DNA of 64,000 nucleotides, from NCBI RefSeq assembly GCF_002209565.1, contig NZ_NJIH01000005.1, forward strand, positions 1-64,000. The letters are read 5' to 3'. Position numbers and translations under genes: made by a program. The stretch comes from Candidimonas nitroreducens (GTDB taxonomy: Bacteria > Pseudomonadota > Gammaproteobacteria > Burkholderiales > Burkholderiaceae_B). Below, one piece after another: positions 53,456 to 62,275 of this stretch (the first letter of the stretch is position 1; each line of letters starts with the position of its first letter). The notes beneath the pieces were generated by a model. It saw nothing but the letters and a program-made list of their open reading frames with translations, had not been told where the DNA came from and did no database searches.

Positions 53456-54424
53456 ATGAAGAAATCTTGCCTATCCATGCAGCGTCTGGCGGCGCTGCTC
53501 GTCGGTGGTTTGCTGACCACGCTCGCAACAACCGCGGCGGCGGCGCCCAAAACGAACCTGACCCTGGGCTCCACCAACATGACATCCAGCCATTTCGTCG
53601 TGTCCAATGCCATGGCTCAGGCCATCCGCGCCGGCATACCGGGGGCCACGGTCACCCATGTGGAAACGGGCGCCAGCGTCGACAACATCCGGCGCCTGGC
53701 ACGAGGCGAACTCGACCTGGGCCTGGTCGCCACCGATGCGGGCATACAAGCGGTCTCCGGCACCGGCTTCTTCAAAGGCAAGGCGGTGAACGACCTGGTG
53801 GCACTGTATGCCTATGACGTTTCCGTATTGAACATGGCGGTCACGCAAGCTTCCGGGGTCACCAGCCTGGCCGGCCTGAAGGGCAAGCGTTTCAACCCGG
53901 GCATACACGGCAGCGGTGCAGAGCAGCTGACGCGCCAGATCTTCAAGACCTTCGACATCGAGCCGCAATGGGTGCCCGGCACCGTGAAAGACGCAGCCGA
54001 AGCCATACAAAACCGCCAGATCGTCGGCTATTCGAAATACGGCCCGGGCCACGGCGTGGACGCCACACTGCGCGAACTCATGGTAACCACGCCCATGCGC
54101 CTGCTGTCGTTCGACAAGCCGGAACAAGACAAGGTGATGCACGCCGTAAAAGGCGTGGGCTTCACCCAAATCCCCAACGTGATGGAAGGCGCGGGCCCGG
54201 TGATGGCCCCGTCCGTGCTCATCGTTTACGCGACGCGCAAATCCCTCATGGACGACGACACGGCCTACGCCATCGCCAAGTCCATCTATGAACACCGGGA
54301 TCTGCTGATACAGGCATGGCCGCACCTGAAGAATTTCGACTTCAAGCAGCAGTCCCTGGCGGCGGCCAAGCTGGGTATTCCCGTGCATCCCGGCGCCCTG
54401 CGGTTCTGGGAGTCCGTCAAATGA
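53456..54424 (+). CDS. TAXI family TRAP transporter solute receptor
   Basis: The 322-residue protein has a signal peptide (MKKSCLSMQRLAALLVGGLLTTLATTAAAA) and TAXI-type features: LTLGSTNMTSSHFVVSNAMAQAIRAGIPGATVTHVETGASVDNIRRLARGELDLGLVATDAGIQAV, then LKGKRFNPGIHGSGAEQLTRQIFKTFDI. TAXI receptors deliver mainly carboxylates to TRAP permeases in the inner membrane, driven by an ion gradient. The start at 53456 follows CGGAGA. The stop overlaps the start of the permease gene by four bases (ATGA). The ligand is unknown; the enzymes around it suggest an organic acid that is then joined to CoA. Confidence 0.93.
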   Translation: MKKSCLSMQRLAALLVGGLLTTLATTAAAAPKTNLTLGSTNMTSSHFVVSNAMAQAIRAGIPGATVTHVETGASVDNIRRLARGELDLGLVATDAGIQAVSGTGFFKGKAVNDLVALYAYDVSVLNMAVTQASGVTSLAGLKGKRFNPGIHGSGAEQLTRQIFKTFDIEPQWVPGTVKDAAEAIQNRQIVGYSKYGPGHGVDATLRELMVTTPMRLLSFDKPEQDKVMHAVKGVGFTQIPNVMEGAGPVMAPSVLIVYATRKSLMDDDTAYAIAKSIYEHRDLLIQAWPHLKNFDFKQQSLAAAKLGIPVHPGALRFWESVK

Positions 54425-56415
54425 ATTCGGCCTCCGACGCCTTCGATGAGCACGCCGCCTCCGACGAGGCGGTCGAGCAGGCGCCGGCCCGATATGGCGG
54501 TGTACTGGCGATACTGTTCGCGGCCTTCGCTCTGTTCCACATCTATACGTCCTTCATGGGGCCGTTCGAACCCCTGGTGCAACGCGGCCTGTTCATAGGC
54601 GGCGCCATGGGGCTGGCGTTCTGGTCGATGGCCGCGAAAGCCGAGGGCAGGGCCAAAACCGCGATACTCCTGGTACTGACGGCCTGCGCGTTCTACATAG
54701 GGCTGCACGCCATGATCCACAACCGGTCGTTCATGGACATCATGCACGACCTGACATCGCTCGATAAGGCCGTCGCGATATTGGCCATTCTGCTGCTTCT
54801 GGTCTCGACCCAGCGCATACTGGGGTGGGCCTTGCCCGTGCTGACATCGATCGCGCTGCTGTACTACTTCTGGGGCAATCTGGCGATCTCGGGCCTGTGG
54901 CAGCCTCCGCGCGTCTCTCAGGAAACCGCGCTCAGCATGCTGTATGCCTCGACCAGCGGCATGTTCGGCTTCATGGCCGATATCGGTACGGGCGTCATCG
55001 CCATCTACGTGATCTTCGGGGCGCTGATCATGGCTACGGGGGCCGGCGAGGTGTTCGTGCAGCTTGCAAACCGGGTGGCCGGCCGCGGCAGGGGCGGCGC
55101 CGGTAAAGTCACCGTCGTCACCTCGGCGCTGTTCGGCACGGTGTCGGGGTCGGCGGTGGCCAACGTCATGGCGGTCGGGTCGGTCACTATACCCACCATG
55201 CGCCGCGCCGGCTACGCCAAGGCCTTCGCGGCGGGCGTCGAGGCCAGCGCCTCGGCCGGCGGGCAGATACTGCCGCCCATCATGGGGGCGGGCGCCTTTC
55301 TCATGGCCGAACTGCTCAACATCCCCTATATCCAGGTGGCCAAGACCGCGGCGCTGCCCGCATTCCTGTACTTCGTCCTGATCTTCGTCGGGGTAGACCT
55401 CTACGCGCGCAAACACAAGCTGCCCTCGCCGGCCCTGAGCCGGCCGCCCATGCAAATGGACAAAGCCGTGCCGCTGGCCGGCTCCGTCCTGCTGCTGATC
55501 GGGCTGCTGGCGGGCAACTACACCCCTACCTACGCCGGCGGGGTGGCAACACTCGCGCTGGCGGCGCTGACGATCGTGTGCCGTCTGGGCTGGGCGTACG
55601 CCGGCAGTGGCTCCGGCGCGGCGGTGCAGGCCTGGCATGAAGCATGCCGATGCCTGGCCCAGGGCCTGGTTTCCGGCGGCAAGGGCCTTATCATGATCGC
55701 CGTCCTGCTGGGCTGCGCGGGCATGCTCACGTCCATACTGGGGGCATCCGGGCTGGGCGTGAAGGCATCCGGCGAGCTCATCGCCGTTGCCGGCGGCAGC
55801 CTGGGAATCGCCTTGGTCATGACGGCAATACTATGCGTACTGCTGGGCATGGACGTACCGACCACTGCATCCTACATCCTGACCGCCTCCGTAGCCGCAC
55901 CGGTGCTCGCCAAATTCGGCCTGCCGCCGCTCACCGCTCATCTGTTCATCTTCTATTTCGCGATCCTGTCGGCCATCACCCCGCCGGTATGCGCCAGCGT
56001 ATACGCCGCGGCGACGATTGCACGGGAATCCTTCTGGAAGGTTGCCAGAAACGCAATGATCGTGGCCGGCGGCGTCTATTTCCTGCCATTCATGATGGTC
56101 TACCGGCCGGCGCTGCTGCTGCACGGCTCCTTGTTCGACATCGTTTACGCAACCATCATGACGATGGCCGCACTGGTGTGCTTCGCGTCCGCGACGGTAG
56201 GTTATTTCATGGCGCCGCTCCGTGTCTGGATGCGCCTCGTCCTGGTCTGCATTGCGGGCCTGTTCTTCATGCCCACCACCGCTTCCGACCTCGGCGCATG
56301 TGTCCTGCTGGCAGGCTTTGCCGCGTTGATGAAGGCATGGGTTCGGCGCCGCGCGGCCATCCCCGAACCGCGGGCAGCCATGCCGGAAATATCGAAGGAA
56401 AACAGAAATGCTTGA
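54421..56415 (+). CDS. TRAP transporter fused DctQ-DctM permease
   Basis: The 664-residue protein is a 4TM/12TM fusion of the small and large TRAP subunits, the form that pairs with TAXI receptors. It has about 15 to 18 hydrophobic helices. The N-terminal DctQ-like part is GGVLAILFAAFALFHIYTSFMGPFEPLVQRGLF and following. The DctM core includes ASTSGMFGFMADIGTGVIAIYVIFGALIMATGAGEVFVQLANRVAGRGRGGAGKVTVVTSALFGTVSGSAVANVMAVGSVTIPTMRRAGY, SASAGGQILPPIMGAGAFLMAEL and LLGMDVPTTASYILTASVAAPVLAKFG. It is translationally coupled to the receptor gene, and its last 8 bases overlap the next gene, a MaoC hydratase. Confidence 0.95.
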   Translation: MNSASDAFDEHAASDEAVEQAPARYGGVLAILFAAFALFHIYTSFMGPFEPLVQRGLFIGGAMGLAFWSMAAKAEGRAKTAILLVLTACAFYIGLHAMIHNRSFMDIMHDLTSLDKAVAILAILLLLVSTQRILGWALPVLTSIALLYYFWGNLAISGLWQPPRVSQETALSMLYASTSGMFGFMADIGTGVIAIYVIFGALIMATGAGEVFVQLANRVAGRGRGGAGKVTVVTSALFGTVSGSAVANVMAVGSVTIPTMRRAGYAKAFAAGVEASASAGGQILPPIMGAGAFLMAELLNIPYIQVAKTAALPAFLYFVLIFVGVDLYARKHKLPSPALSRPPMQMDKAVPLAGSVLLLIGLLAGNYTPTYAGGVATLALAALTIVCRLGWAYAGSGSGAAVQAWHEACRCLAQGLVSGGKGLIMIAVLLGCAGMLTSILGASGLGVKASGELIAVAGGSLGIALVMTAILCVLLGMDVPTTASYILTASVAAPVLAKFGLPPLTAHLFIFYFAILSAITPPVCASVYAAATIARESFWKVARNAMIVAGGVYFLPFMMVYRPALLLHGSLFDIVYATIMTMAALVCFASATVGYFMAPLRVWMRLVLVCIAGLFFMPTTASDLGACVLLAGFAALMKAWVRRRAAIPEPRAAMPEISKENRNA

Positions 56416-56881
56416 TATGCCGTACGGCGAACTGAAACTCGGGCAGCAGCGTGTATCGCACGGCCGCACCATTACCGAAACCGACGTCGTCAACTTTTGC
56501 ATGCTGACCGGCAATTGGCTGGAACTGCATGCCAACGCGGAATTCGCAAAGAAGACCCTCTACGGCCAAAGGCTGGTTCAGGGCGGCCTGATATTCGTCA
56601 TCGTCAATGCGCTCCTGGGGTTCGAGCACTCGCTCATCGAAGCCTTCTACGGGGTGGACAAGCTGAGATTCATCAAACCCACGTTCATCAACGACACCCT
56701 GTATGCCCATACCGAGATCATCGGCCTGCGCGACAAAGGCGAGCAGCACGGGGTCGCCACCCTGTTGCTGCGCGGCGTGAACCAGCGCGACGAAACCGTA
56801 CTGAGCTGCGAATTCAGCCTGCTGGTACGGCGCATCCCCCTACAAGACAAGCAAGTCCATACTCTCAGGGAAGCAACATGA
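56408..56881 (+). CDS. MaoC family hydratase (plus-strand arm)
   Basis: The 157-residue protein has the MaoC hot-dog fold: MPYGELKLGQQRVSHGRTITETDVVNFCMLTGNWLELHANAEFAKKTLYGQRLVQGGLIFVIVNALLG, with the catalytic Asp and a His-like position in the WLELHANAEFA stretch, then VDKLRFIKPTFINDTLYAHTEIIGLRDKGE. It would add water to an enoyl-CoA produced by the acyl-CoA dehydrogenase encoded next. It overlaps the permease gene by 8 bp and the dehydrogenase gene by 4 bp (ATGA), so the arm is one coupled operon. It is a divergent relative of the MaoC protein of the opposite arm. Confidence 0.9.
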   Translation: MLDMPYGELKLGQQRVSHGRTITETDVVNFCMLTGNWLELHANAEFAKKTLYGQRLVQGGLIFVIVNALLGFEHSLIEAFYGVDKLRFIKPTFINDTLYAHTEIIGLRDKGEQHGVATLLLRGVNQRDETVLSCEFSLLVRRIPLQDKQVHTLREAT

Positions 56882-58017
56882 ATTTCCTCACCCCGGAACA
56901 AACCCTCTGGAAAGACCAGGTCGACAAGCTCATGGAAAAAGAGATAGGCCGCGAATACATACGCAAGTGCGATATGGATCGCGCCTATCCCTATGAAGGC
57001 TATGCGGCCATCGCGCGACAGGGCTGGCTGCGGCTGCTGATTCCCGAAGCGTATGGCGGCTATGGCGGCAGCATATTCGAATACGCGCTGATGTGCGAAT
57101 CCACCGCACGCTACGGTTTCGACTTCGCGACGGCCATCATGGTGTCCACCTTCACGGCCATGAACATCGTCAAATACGGAACCGACGAACAAAAAGAAAA
57201 ATACCTGGAACCGTTCATGCAGGGCGACATCCGTTTCTCGATCTCGATTTCCGAGCCCGGCGCCGGATCCGACGCCGCAAGCACACGGACACGCGCGATG
57301 CAGGAAGGCGACGAATACATACTGCGCGGGCAAAAACTATGGTGCAGCGGCGCCGCGGCCAAAAACGTGGTCATTGCCATGCTGGTGCGCACCGATGCCC
57401 AGGCGCCCAAGCGTCAAGGTCTTTCGGTGTTTCTGGTGCCGAACGACACTCCCGGCCTGGACATCCGGAAGCTGCCCACCATGGCCCGCCGGGCCACGGG
57501 CACGACCGAAATATTCGTGGACGACGTGCGCCTGCCTGCAGCCCAGATGCTCGGAGAGCCCGGCAAAGGCTGGCCGATCATCACCGACCACCTCGAACTG
57601 GAACGCATCGCCGTATCGGCAGGCTACGTCGGCAATGCCCAGCAGGCCGTGGACGATGCGCTGAAGTACGCCCAGGAACGCATCCAGTTCGACCGCCCCA
57701 TCTTCGACTTCCAGGTCATCCGGCACTTGCTGGCCGACATGCAGACCTCGGTGGATGCCGCCCGCCTGCTGGTCTATCGCGCCGCCGAGCTGGCATCCAC
57801 CGGCAGGCCCTGCACGCGCGAAGTCAGCATGGCCAAGCTGTTCGCCTCGGAAACTTTGCAAACCGTCACACGCAACGGCATGCAGATCTACGGGGGACAC
57901 GGCATGCTGCCCGAGGCCGATATGGAGCGGTACTTCCGCGAAGGCATGCAGTCCACCATAGGCGGGGGCACATCCCAGATCCAGCGCACCATCATTGCAA
58001 AAACCCTTAAAATTTGA
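56878..58017 (+). CDS. Acyl-CoA dehydrogenase of the TRAP/AtuA cluster
   Basis: The 379-residue protein has the normal length and order of short/medium-chain acyl-CoA dehydrogenases: MNFLTPEQTLWKDQVDKLMEKEIGREY, the flavin and substrate motif FSISISEPGAGSDAASTRTRA, ILRGQKLWCSGAAAKNVVIAMLVRT, and the C-terminal MQIYGGHGMLPEADMERYFREGMQSTIGGGTSQIQRTIIAKTLKI. The residue before GGTSQIQ is Gly, so the catalytic base may be elsewhere. It oxidises the CoA ester with FAD and passes electrons to ETF. It overlaps the MaoC gene by 4 bp and ends at the start of a TetR gene. Confidence 0.94.
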   Translation: MNFLTPEQTLWKDQVDKLMEKEIGREYIRKCDMDRAYPYEGYAAIARQGWLRLLIPEAYGGYGGSIFEYALMCESTARYGFDFATAIMVSTFTAMNIVKYGTDEQKEKYLEPFMQGDIRFSISISEPGAGSDAASTRTRAMQEGDEYILRGQKLWCSGAAAKNVVIAMLVRTDAQAPKRQGLSVFLVPNDTPGLDIRKLPTMARRATGTTEIFVDDVRLPAAQMLGEPGKGWPIITDHLELERIAVSAGYVGNAQQAVDDALKYAQERIQFDRPIFDFQVIRHLLADMQTSVDAARLLVYRAAELASTGRPCTREVSMAKLFASETLQTVTRNGMQIYGGHGMLPEADMERYFREGMQSTIGGGTSQIQRTIIAKTLKI

Positions 58018-58046
58018 GGAAACGCACCATCAGCGCACACGCAGGC

Positions 58047-58688
58047 ATGACACAACAGGGTTCCGGTAAGCGAGGCCGTCCGGCGGTCTACCGCAACAAT
58101 CGCCGAGACGACATAATCGAAGCGGCGGCACGCCTGTTCGCCGAGGAAGGCTACAACGCGGTGTCGCTGGTCGACATCGCACACTCCGTCGGGCTGTCCA
58201 AGACGGCGCTCTACCATTATTTCGACCGCAAGGAAGAAATCCTGGGCACCATCGTGGTGGCCACCGTGCAAAAGCTGAGCGAGCACGTGGATCGTGCCGT
58301 GTCCGGCCGCACCGGTGCCAAGCAGCGCCTCATCGCCTTCATGGAGGCGCAGGCGGAATTCTTCGAACAGCACCAGGCTCCATTCCAGATCCTGCTCACC
58401 CGCGTGGCCAATCTCCAAGAGCGCCACATGCGGGACGTCGCCATCGAATGGCGCGTCAACTACGAAAACACCATACGCAACATCGTGCGCGATGGCCTGG
58501 CCAGCGGCGAATTCCAAGCCCGCGACCCCAGCGCGGTAGTGCGCGCCATCATTTCTTCCGTCTACTGGCTGGCACGCTGGTACCGTCCCAACGGCAAGCA
58601 GACCGCCCGGGAAATCGCGCGCGAATACGCGGAAATCTATCTCTACGGCATAGCCCGCTCCGGCACTCCCCCGGCGCCGCCCCCCTGA
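58047..58688 (+). CDS. TetR family transcriptional regulator
   Basis: From MTQQGSGKRGRP the protein has 213 residues. The TetR helix-turn-helix reads NNRRDDIIEAAARLFAEEGYNAVSLVDIAHSVGLSKTALYHYFDRKEEIL. The ligand domain is helical and includes FFEQHQAPFQILLTRVANLQERHMRDVAIEWR. It closes the plus-strand arm of the TRAP/AtuA cluster and probably represses the divergent promoter at 53130-53455 until a CoA ester accumulates, as FadR- and AtuR-type TetR proteins do. A TTG start at 58014, overlapping the dehydrogenase stop, would add 11 residues; neither start has a good ribosome site. Confidence 0.9.
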   Translation: MTQQGSGKRGRPAVYRNNRRDDIIEAAARLFAEEGYNAVSLVDIAHSVGLSKTALYHYFDRKEEILGTIVVATVQKLSEHVDRAVSGRTGAKQRLIAFMEAQAEFFEQHQAPFQILLTRVANLQERHMRDVAIEWRVNYENTIRNIVRDGLASGEFQARDPSAVVRAIISSVYWLARWYRPNGKQTAREIAREYAEIYLYGIARSGTPPAPPP

Positions 58689-58881
58689 CCACGGGGCCTA
58701 CACAATATCGCCGCTGCGGGGCATCGCGGCCCTTGTACGCTTATGGAACCGCCGCAGCCGCGCGGGCCGGCCGGCTTTACATCATCGGGAGGATGTAGCC
58801 TAATTGAGTTTTCGGGCCCGTCGCGCAACGCCTCCCCGAGGGCCGCGCGGCGGCGCGCCAATCACACAGGAACATAGCGGC

Positions 58882-60342
58882 ATGTCCAGCACTCCGGCCT
58901 TCGATATGGTGTTCTTCGGCGGCACGGGCGATCTTGCCCTGCGCAAGCTGCTGCCCGCGCTCTACCAGGCGCACAAGGCGGGCACGCTGCACCCCGACGG
59001 CCTCATCCACGCGCTGGGGCGCAAGGCCCTGGGCCTGGAAGGTTATCTGGCAATACTCGACGAACAAGTCCGGCCCAGGCTCGGCGCCGATTTCAACGAG
59101 CAGGCCTGGCAGAGCTTCTTGCGGCGCATACGCTTCCAGCGCCTGGAATCGGGCACGGCGGCCGATTACGAACAGCTGGCACAAACGCTGGGCCACGACG
59201 AGAGCCGCAACACCGTATGCTACCTGGCCACCGCGCCGCAGCTGTTCACGCAGATCTGCGGACACCTGGCCGCGGTCGGGCTGAACCACGCCGGCGTGCG
59301 CATCGTGCTGGAAAAACCGCTGGGCCATGACCTGGAATCCTACGAGGCCATCAACGCCGCCGTGGGCCGCTGCTTCCGCGAAAACCAGATCTACCGCATC
59401 GACCACTACCTGGGCAAGGAAGCGGTGCAGAACCTGATGGCGATACGTTTCGGCAATGCCCTGTTCGAGCCGCTATGGCGGCGTGAATGGATAGAAAACG
59501 TGCAGATCACCATCGCCGAAGAACTCGGCGTCGAAGAGCGCGGCGAATTCTACGACCGCACCGGCGCCCTGCGCGACATGCTGCAGAACCACTTGCTGCA
59601 GCTGCTGTGCATCGTCGCCATGGAGCCGCCGGCCAGTCTCGACGAAGACGCGGTGCGCGGCGAGAAGCTCAAGGTGCTGAAATCCCTCAAGCCCTTTACG
59701 GCCGAAGACGTCATCAGCAAGATCGTGCGCGGCCAGTACGGCCGCGGCGCGATCAACGGCCTGCCGGTGCCCGGCTACCGCGAAGAACACAAGGTGGCAC
59801 CCGACAGCAATACCGAAACTTTCGTGGCGCTGCAGGCCGAGATCGCCAACTGGCGCTGGGCCGGCGTACCCTTCTTTCTGCGCACCGGCAAGCGCATGCA
59901 GGAGCGCGTAGCCGAGATCGTCATCAATTTCCGCAACGTGCCCCACGCCGTCTTTCCCAAGCCGCTGGGCCTGCACTCGGGCAACCGGCTGGTGATCCGC
60001 CTGCAGCCCAAGGAAAGCATACGCTTGTACTTCCTGGCCAAAGAGCCCGGCGATGCGATGAATCTGCAGTCCGCCTATCTGAACCTGGACTTCCACACCA
60101 TGTTCAAGGCGCGCTGGGCCGATGCCTACGAGCGCCTGCTGCTGGACGTCATCCGCGGGCGGCTGGCACTGTTCATGCGCCGCGACGAACTGGCGCAGGC
60201 CTGGGCCTGGGTCGATCCCATCATCGATTCCTGGGAACAGAACCGCATCGCCCCCCGGCCCTATGCCGCCGGCACCTGGGGGCCGGCGGCCTCCAGCGGG
60301 CTGCTGTCGCGCGCCGGCGCCATATGGCACGAAGAAACATGA
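58882..60342 (+). CDS. zwf: Glucose-6-phosphate 1-dehydrogenase
   Basis: The 486-residue enzyme oxidises glucose-6-phosphate with NADP to the lactone in the cytoplasm. It has the nucleotide motif MVFFGGTGDLALRKLLPALY, the coenzyme/substrate lysine region RIVLEKPLGHDLESYE, and the active-site signature RIDHYLGKEAVQN near residue 172. The late parts NNHLL-like DMLQNHLLQLLCIVAMEPP and RPGDAMNLQ-like KEPGDAMNLQ are standard. The ATG at 58882 has AGGAA upstream; the frame continues 26 codons further without support. The 193-bp gap before it holds a TACATC..GATGTA repeat (58778-58797) of possible regulatory use. pgl follows with a 4-bp overlap. Confidence 0.96.
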   Translation: MSSTPAFDMVFFGGTGDLALRKLLPALYQAHKAGTLHPDGLIHALGRKALGLEGYLAILDEQVRPRLGADFNEQAWQSFLRRIRFQRLESGTAADYEQLAQTLGHDESRNTVCYLATAPQLFTQICGHLAAVGLNHAGVRIVLEKPLGHDLESYEAINAAVGRCFRENQIYRIDHYLGKEAVQNLMAIRFGNALFEPLWRREWIENVQITIAEELGVEERGEFYDRTGALRDMLQNHLLQLLCIVAMEPPASLDEDAVRGEKLKVLKSLKPFTAEDVISKIVRGQYGRGAINGLPVPGYREEHKVAPDSNTETFVALQAEIANWRWAGVPFFLRTGKRMQERVAEIVINFRNVPHAVFPKPLGLHSGNRLVIRLQPKESIRLYFLAKEPGDAMNLQSAYLNLDFHTMFKARWADAYERLLLDVIRGRLALFMRRDELAQAWAWVDPIIDSWEQNRIAPRPYAAGTWGPAASSGLLSRAGAIWHEET

Positions 60343-61019
60343 TGAACCTGCATACCTGCGCCGACGAGGCCGCCTGCGTACGCGAACTGAGCACGGCCAT
60401 CGTCGCGACGCTCGGCGGCGCCATAAGCGCGCAAGGGCGCGCCGGCCTGGCCGTGTCCGGAGGCCGTTCGCCCATCGCCTTGTTCAAAGAGCTGTCGAAC
60501 GCCGAGCTGGACTGGCCGCGCGTCGACATTACACTAGTGGACGAACGCTTCGTCGCACCGTCCGACCCCGACAGCAACGAAGGGCTGGTGCGCCGCTACC
60601 TGCTGCAGGGCCGCGCCGCGCAAGCCCGTTTCACCGGCCTGGTCACAGACCCTGCAAGCATGGCCGCCTGCCTGGAACAGGCCAACCGCCCCGCCGGCCA
60701 GCTGACGCTGGCCATACTGGGCATGGGCGAAGACGGCCACACCGCCTCGCTGTTCCCGCACGCGCCGGAACTGCCGCAGGCGCTCGACCCCGCCCAGGCC
60801 CTGCGCTATGTAAGCGTCACGCCGCCGGCTGCGCCGCACCAGCGCATCAGCATGACCCTGGCGGCGCTGCTGCGCGCCCGGCACCGCATCCTGTACATAG
60901 GGGGCGCCACCAAACGCGCAGTGCTGGAGCAAGCCGCGCCCGCGCGCACCACAAACATGCCGGTAAGCTTCGTGCTGAACCAGCCCGGCGCGCCTATCGA
61001 TGTCTACTGGCATCCCTAG
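60339..61019 (+). CDS. pgl: 6-phosphogluconolactonase
   Basis: The 226-residue protein hydrolyses 6-phosphogluconolactone and thus follows Zwf in the oxidative pentose phosphate or Entner-Doudoroff route. Diagnostic motifs are LAVSGGRSPIALFKELS, ITLVDERFVAPSDPDSNEGLVRRYLL and LAILGMGEDGHTASLFPHAPEL near residues 125-145. The C-terminal RMSMT-like RISMTLAALLRARHRILYIGGATKRAVLE also fits. It starts ATGATG, the first ATG overlapping the zwf stop; either may be used. Genes for the next steps (edd, eda, gnd) are not in the window. Confidence 0.95.
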   Translation: MMNLHTCADEAACVRELSTAIVATLGGAISAQGRAGLAVSGGRSPIALFKELSNAELDWPRVDITLVDERFVAPSDPDSNEGLVRRYLLQGRAAQARFTGLVTDPASMAACLEQANRPAGQLTLAILGMGEDGHTASLFPHAPELPQALDPAQALRYVSVTPPAAPHQRISMTLAALLRARHRILYIGGATKRAVLEQAAPARTTNMPVSFVLNQPGAPIDVYWHP

Positions 61020-61043
61020 AGCCGTGTCTCGGACACCTACACC

Positions 61044-62117
61044 ATGACATCTACCGCAGCATCCACCACCGAACTCGAAAACTTCGTGCGCAGCCTGCCC
61101 AAGGCAGAGCTGCACCTGCACATCGAGGGCACGCTGGAACCCGAGCTGATCTTCGCGCTTGCCGCCCGCAACGGCGTCGCGCTGCCCTATGCCTCGGTGC
61201 AGGCGCTGCGCGCCGCCTATCAATTCACAAACCTGCAGTCTTTCCTGGATCTCTATTACGCCGGCGCCAGCGTACTGCTGGCCGAGCGCGATTTCTACGA
61301 CATGACCATGGCCTACCTGCGCCGCGCCCAGGCCGACGGCGTGGTGCATGCGGAAATCATGTTCGACCCGCAAACCCATACCGTGCGCGGCGTGCCGATG
61401 GAAACCGTGTTCGCCGGCATTGCGCGCGCCCTGCGCGAAATGCGCGACACCACGGGCATGAGCGGCTGCCTGCTGATGAGCTTCCTGCGCCATCTTTCCG
61501 AGCAAGACGCCTTCGACACGCTGGACGCCGCACTGCCGCTGCGAGCGCAGTATGCCGACGTGTGGACGGGCATCGGCCTGGATTCGGGCGAACGCGGCAA
61601 TCCACCGGAAAAATTCCAGCGGGTATACGCACGCTGCCGCGAGCTGGGCTTCCGCCTGGTGGCCCATGCCGGCGAGGAAGGGCCGGCCGCCTATGTGCGC
61701 GACGCGCTCGACCTGCTGCACGTGGAGCGCATAGACCACGGCGTGCGCAGCGAAGACGATCCGGCGCTGATCCAGCGGCTGCGCGAACAGCGCATACCGC
61801 TGACCGTGTGCCCGCTATCCAATCTGAAGCTCTGTGTTGTAGATTCATTGAATCAACATAACCTTGCGCGCCTGTTGCGCCAGGGTCTGTGCATCACCAT
61901 CAATTCCGACGACCCGGCCTATTTCGGCGGCTACTTGCTGGAAAACTATCTGGCCAGCGCAAAGGCGCTGAACCTGAGCCGCGAGGAACTGGCCACTCTT
62001 GCTGAAAACAGCCTGCACGCCTCGTTCCTGCCGGCCGCACGCAAGCAAGAGCTGGTGCAAAGGCTGCGCGACGGCATGGGGCCTGCTCGCCCGAACAGAG
62101 GGGACGAGCCGGCATAG
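61044..62117 (+). CDS. Adenine deaminase (adenosine-deaminase-like family)
   Basis: The 357-residue protein is a metal-dependent amidohydrolase with the N-terminal zinc motif KAELHLHIEGTLEPEL, the catalytic HAGEEGP near residue 210, ERIDHGVRSEDDP, and NSDDPAYFGGYLLENY near 288. The SDDPAYFGGY form, AEIMFDPQTHT and LTVCPLSNLKLCVV are characteristic of the adenine deaminase branch rather than of adenosine deaminase, so it probably turns adenine into hypoxanthine. It begins 24 bp after pgl and could be cotranscribed. Its last codons run into an 11-bp tandem repeat, in which the TAG stop lies. Confidence 0.88.
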   Translation: MTSTAASTTELENFVRSLPKAELHLHIEGTLEPELIFALAARNGVALPYASVQALRAAYQFTNLQSFLDLYYAGASVLLAERDFYDMTMAYLRRAQADGVVHAEIMFDPQTHTVRGVPMETVFAGIARALREMRDTTGMSGCLLMSFLRHLSEQDAFDTLDAALPLRAQYADVWTGIGLDSGERGNPPEKFQRVYARCRELGFRLVAHAGEEGPAAYVRDALDLLHVERIDHGVRSEDDPALIQRLREQRIPLTVCPLSNLKLCVVDSLNQHNLARLLRQGLCITINSDDPAYFGGYLLENYLASAKALNLSREELATLAENSLHASFLPAARKQELVQRLRDGMGPARPNRGDEPA

Positions 62118-62240
62118 GCCTGGCTTAGATCTGGCTTAGATCTGGCTTAGACCTGGCTTAGATCTGGCATAGGCTTGACATAAGCGCGGCATGGATCTGG
62201 CATAGGCCCGGAGCAAATCTGGAACAAACCCTGCATAAAC
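62109..62240. repeat. 11-bp minisatellite, about 12 units
   Basis: Units of exactly 11 bp run without a gap from 62109 to 62240. The best-kept copies are CTGGCTTAGAT (62120-62130, 62131-62141, 62153-62163) and CTGGCATAGGC (62164-62174, 62197-62207); others such as TTGACATAAGC, GCGGCATGGAT, CTGGAACAAAC and CCTGCATAAAC are degenerate. The first unit contains the TAG stop of the deaminase gene. The array fills most of the gap before the esterase gene. Confidence 0.85.
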
Positions 62241-62275
62241 TAAACTGCAGCCTACCCACGGAATCCCGAACGACC

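Noticed and set aside
58014-58046. TTG start for the TetR gene
   Set aside because: It is possible but lacks a ribosome site; the extra residues are not part of the TetR fold, so the ATG at 58047 was kept.
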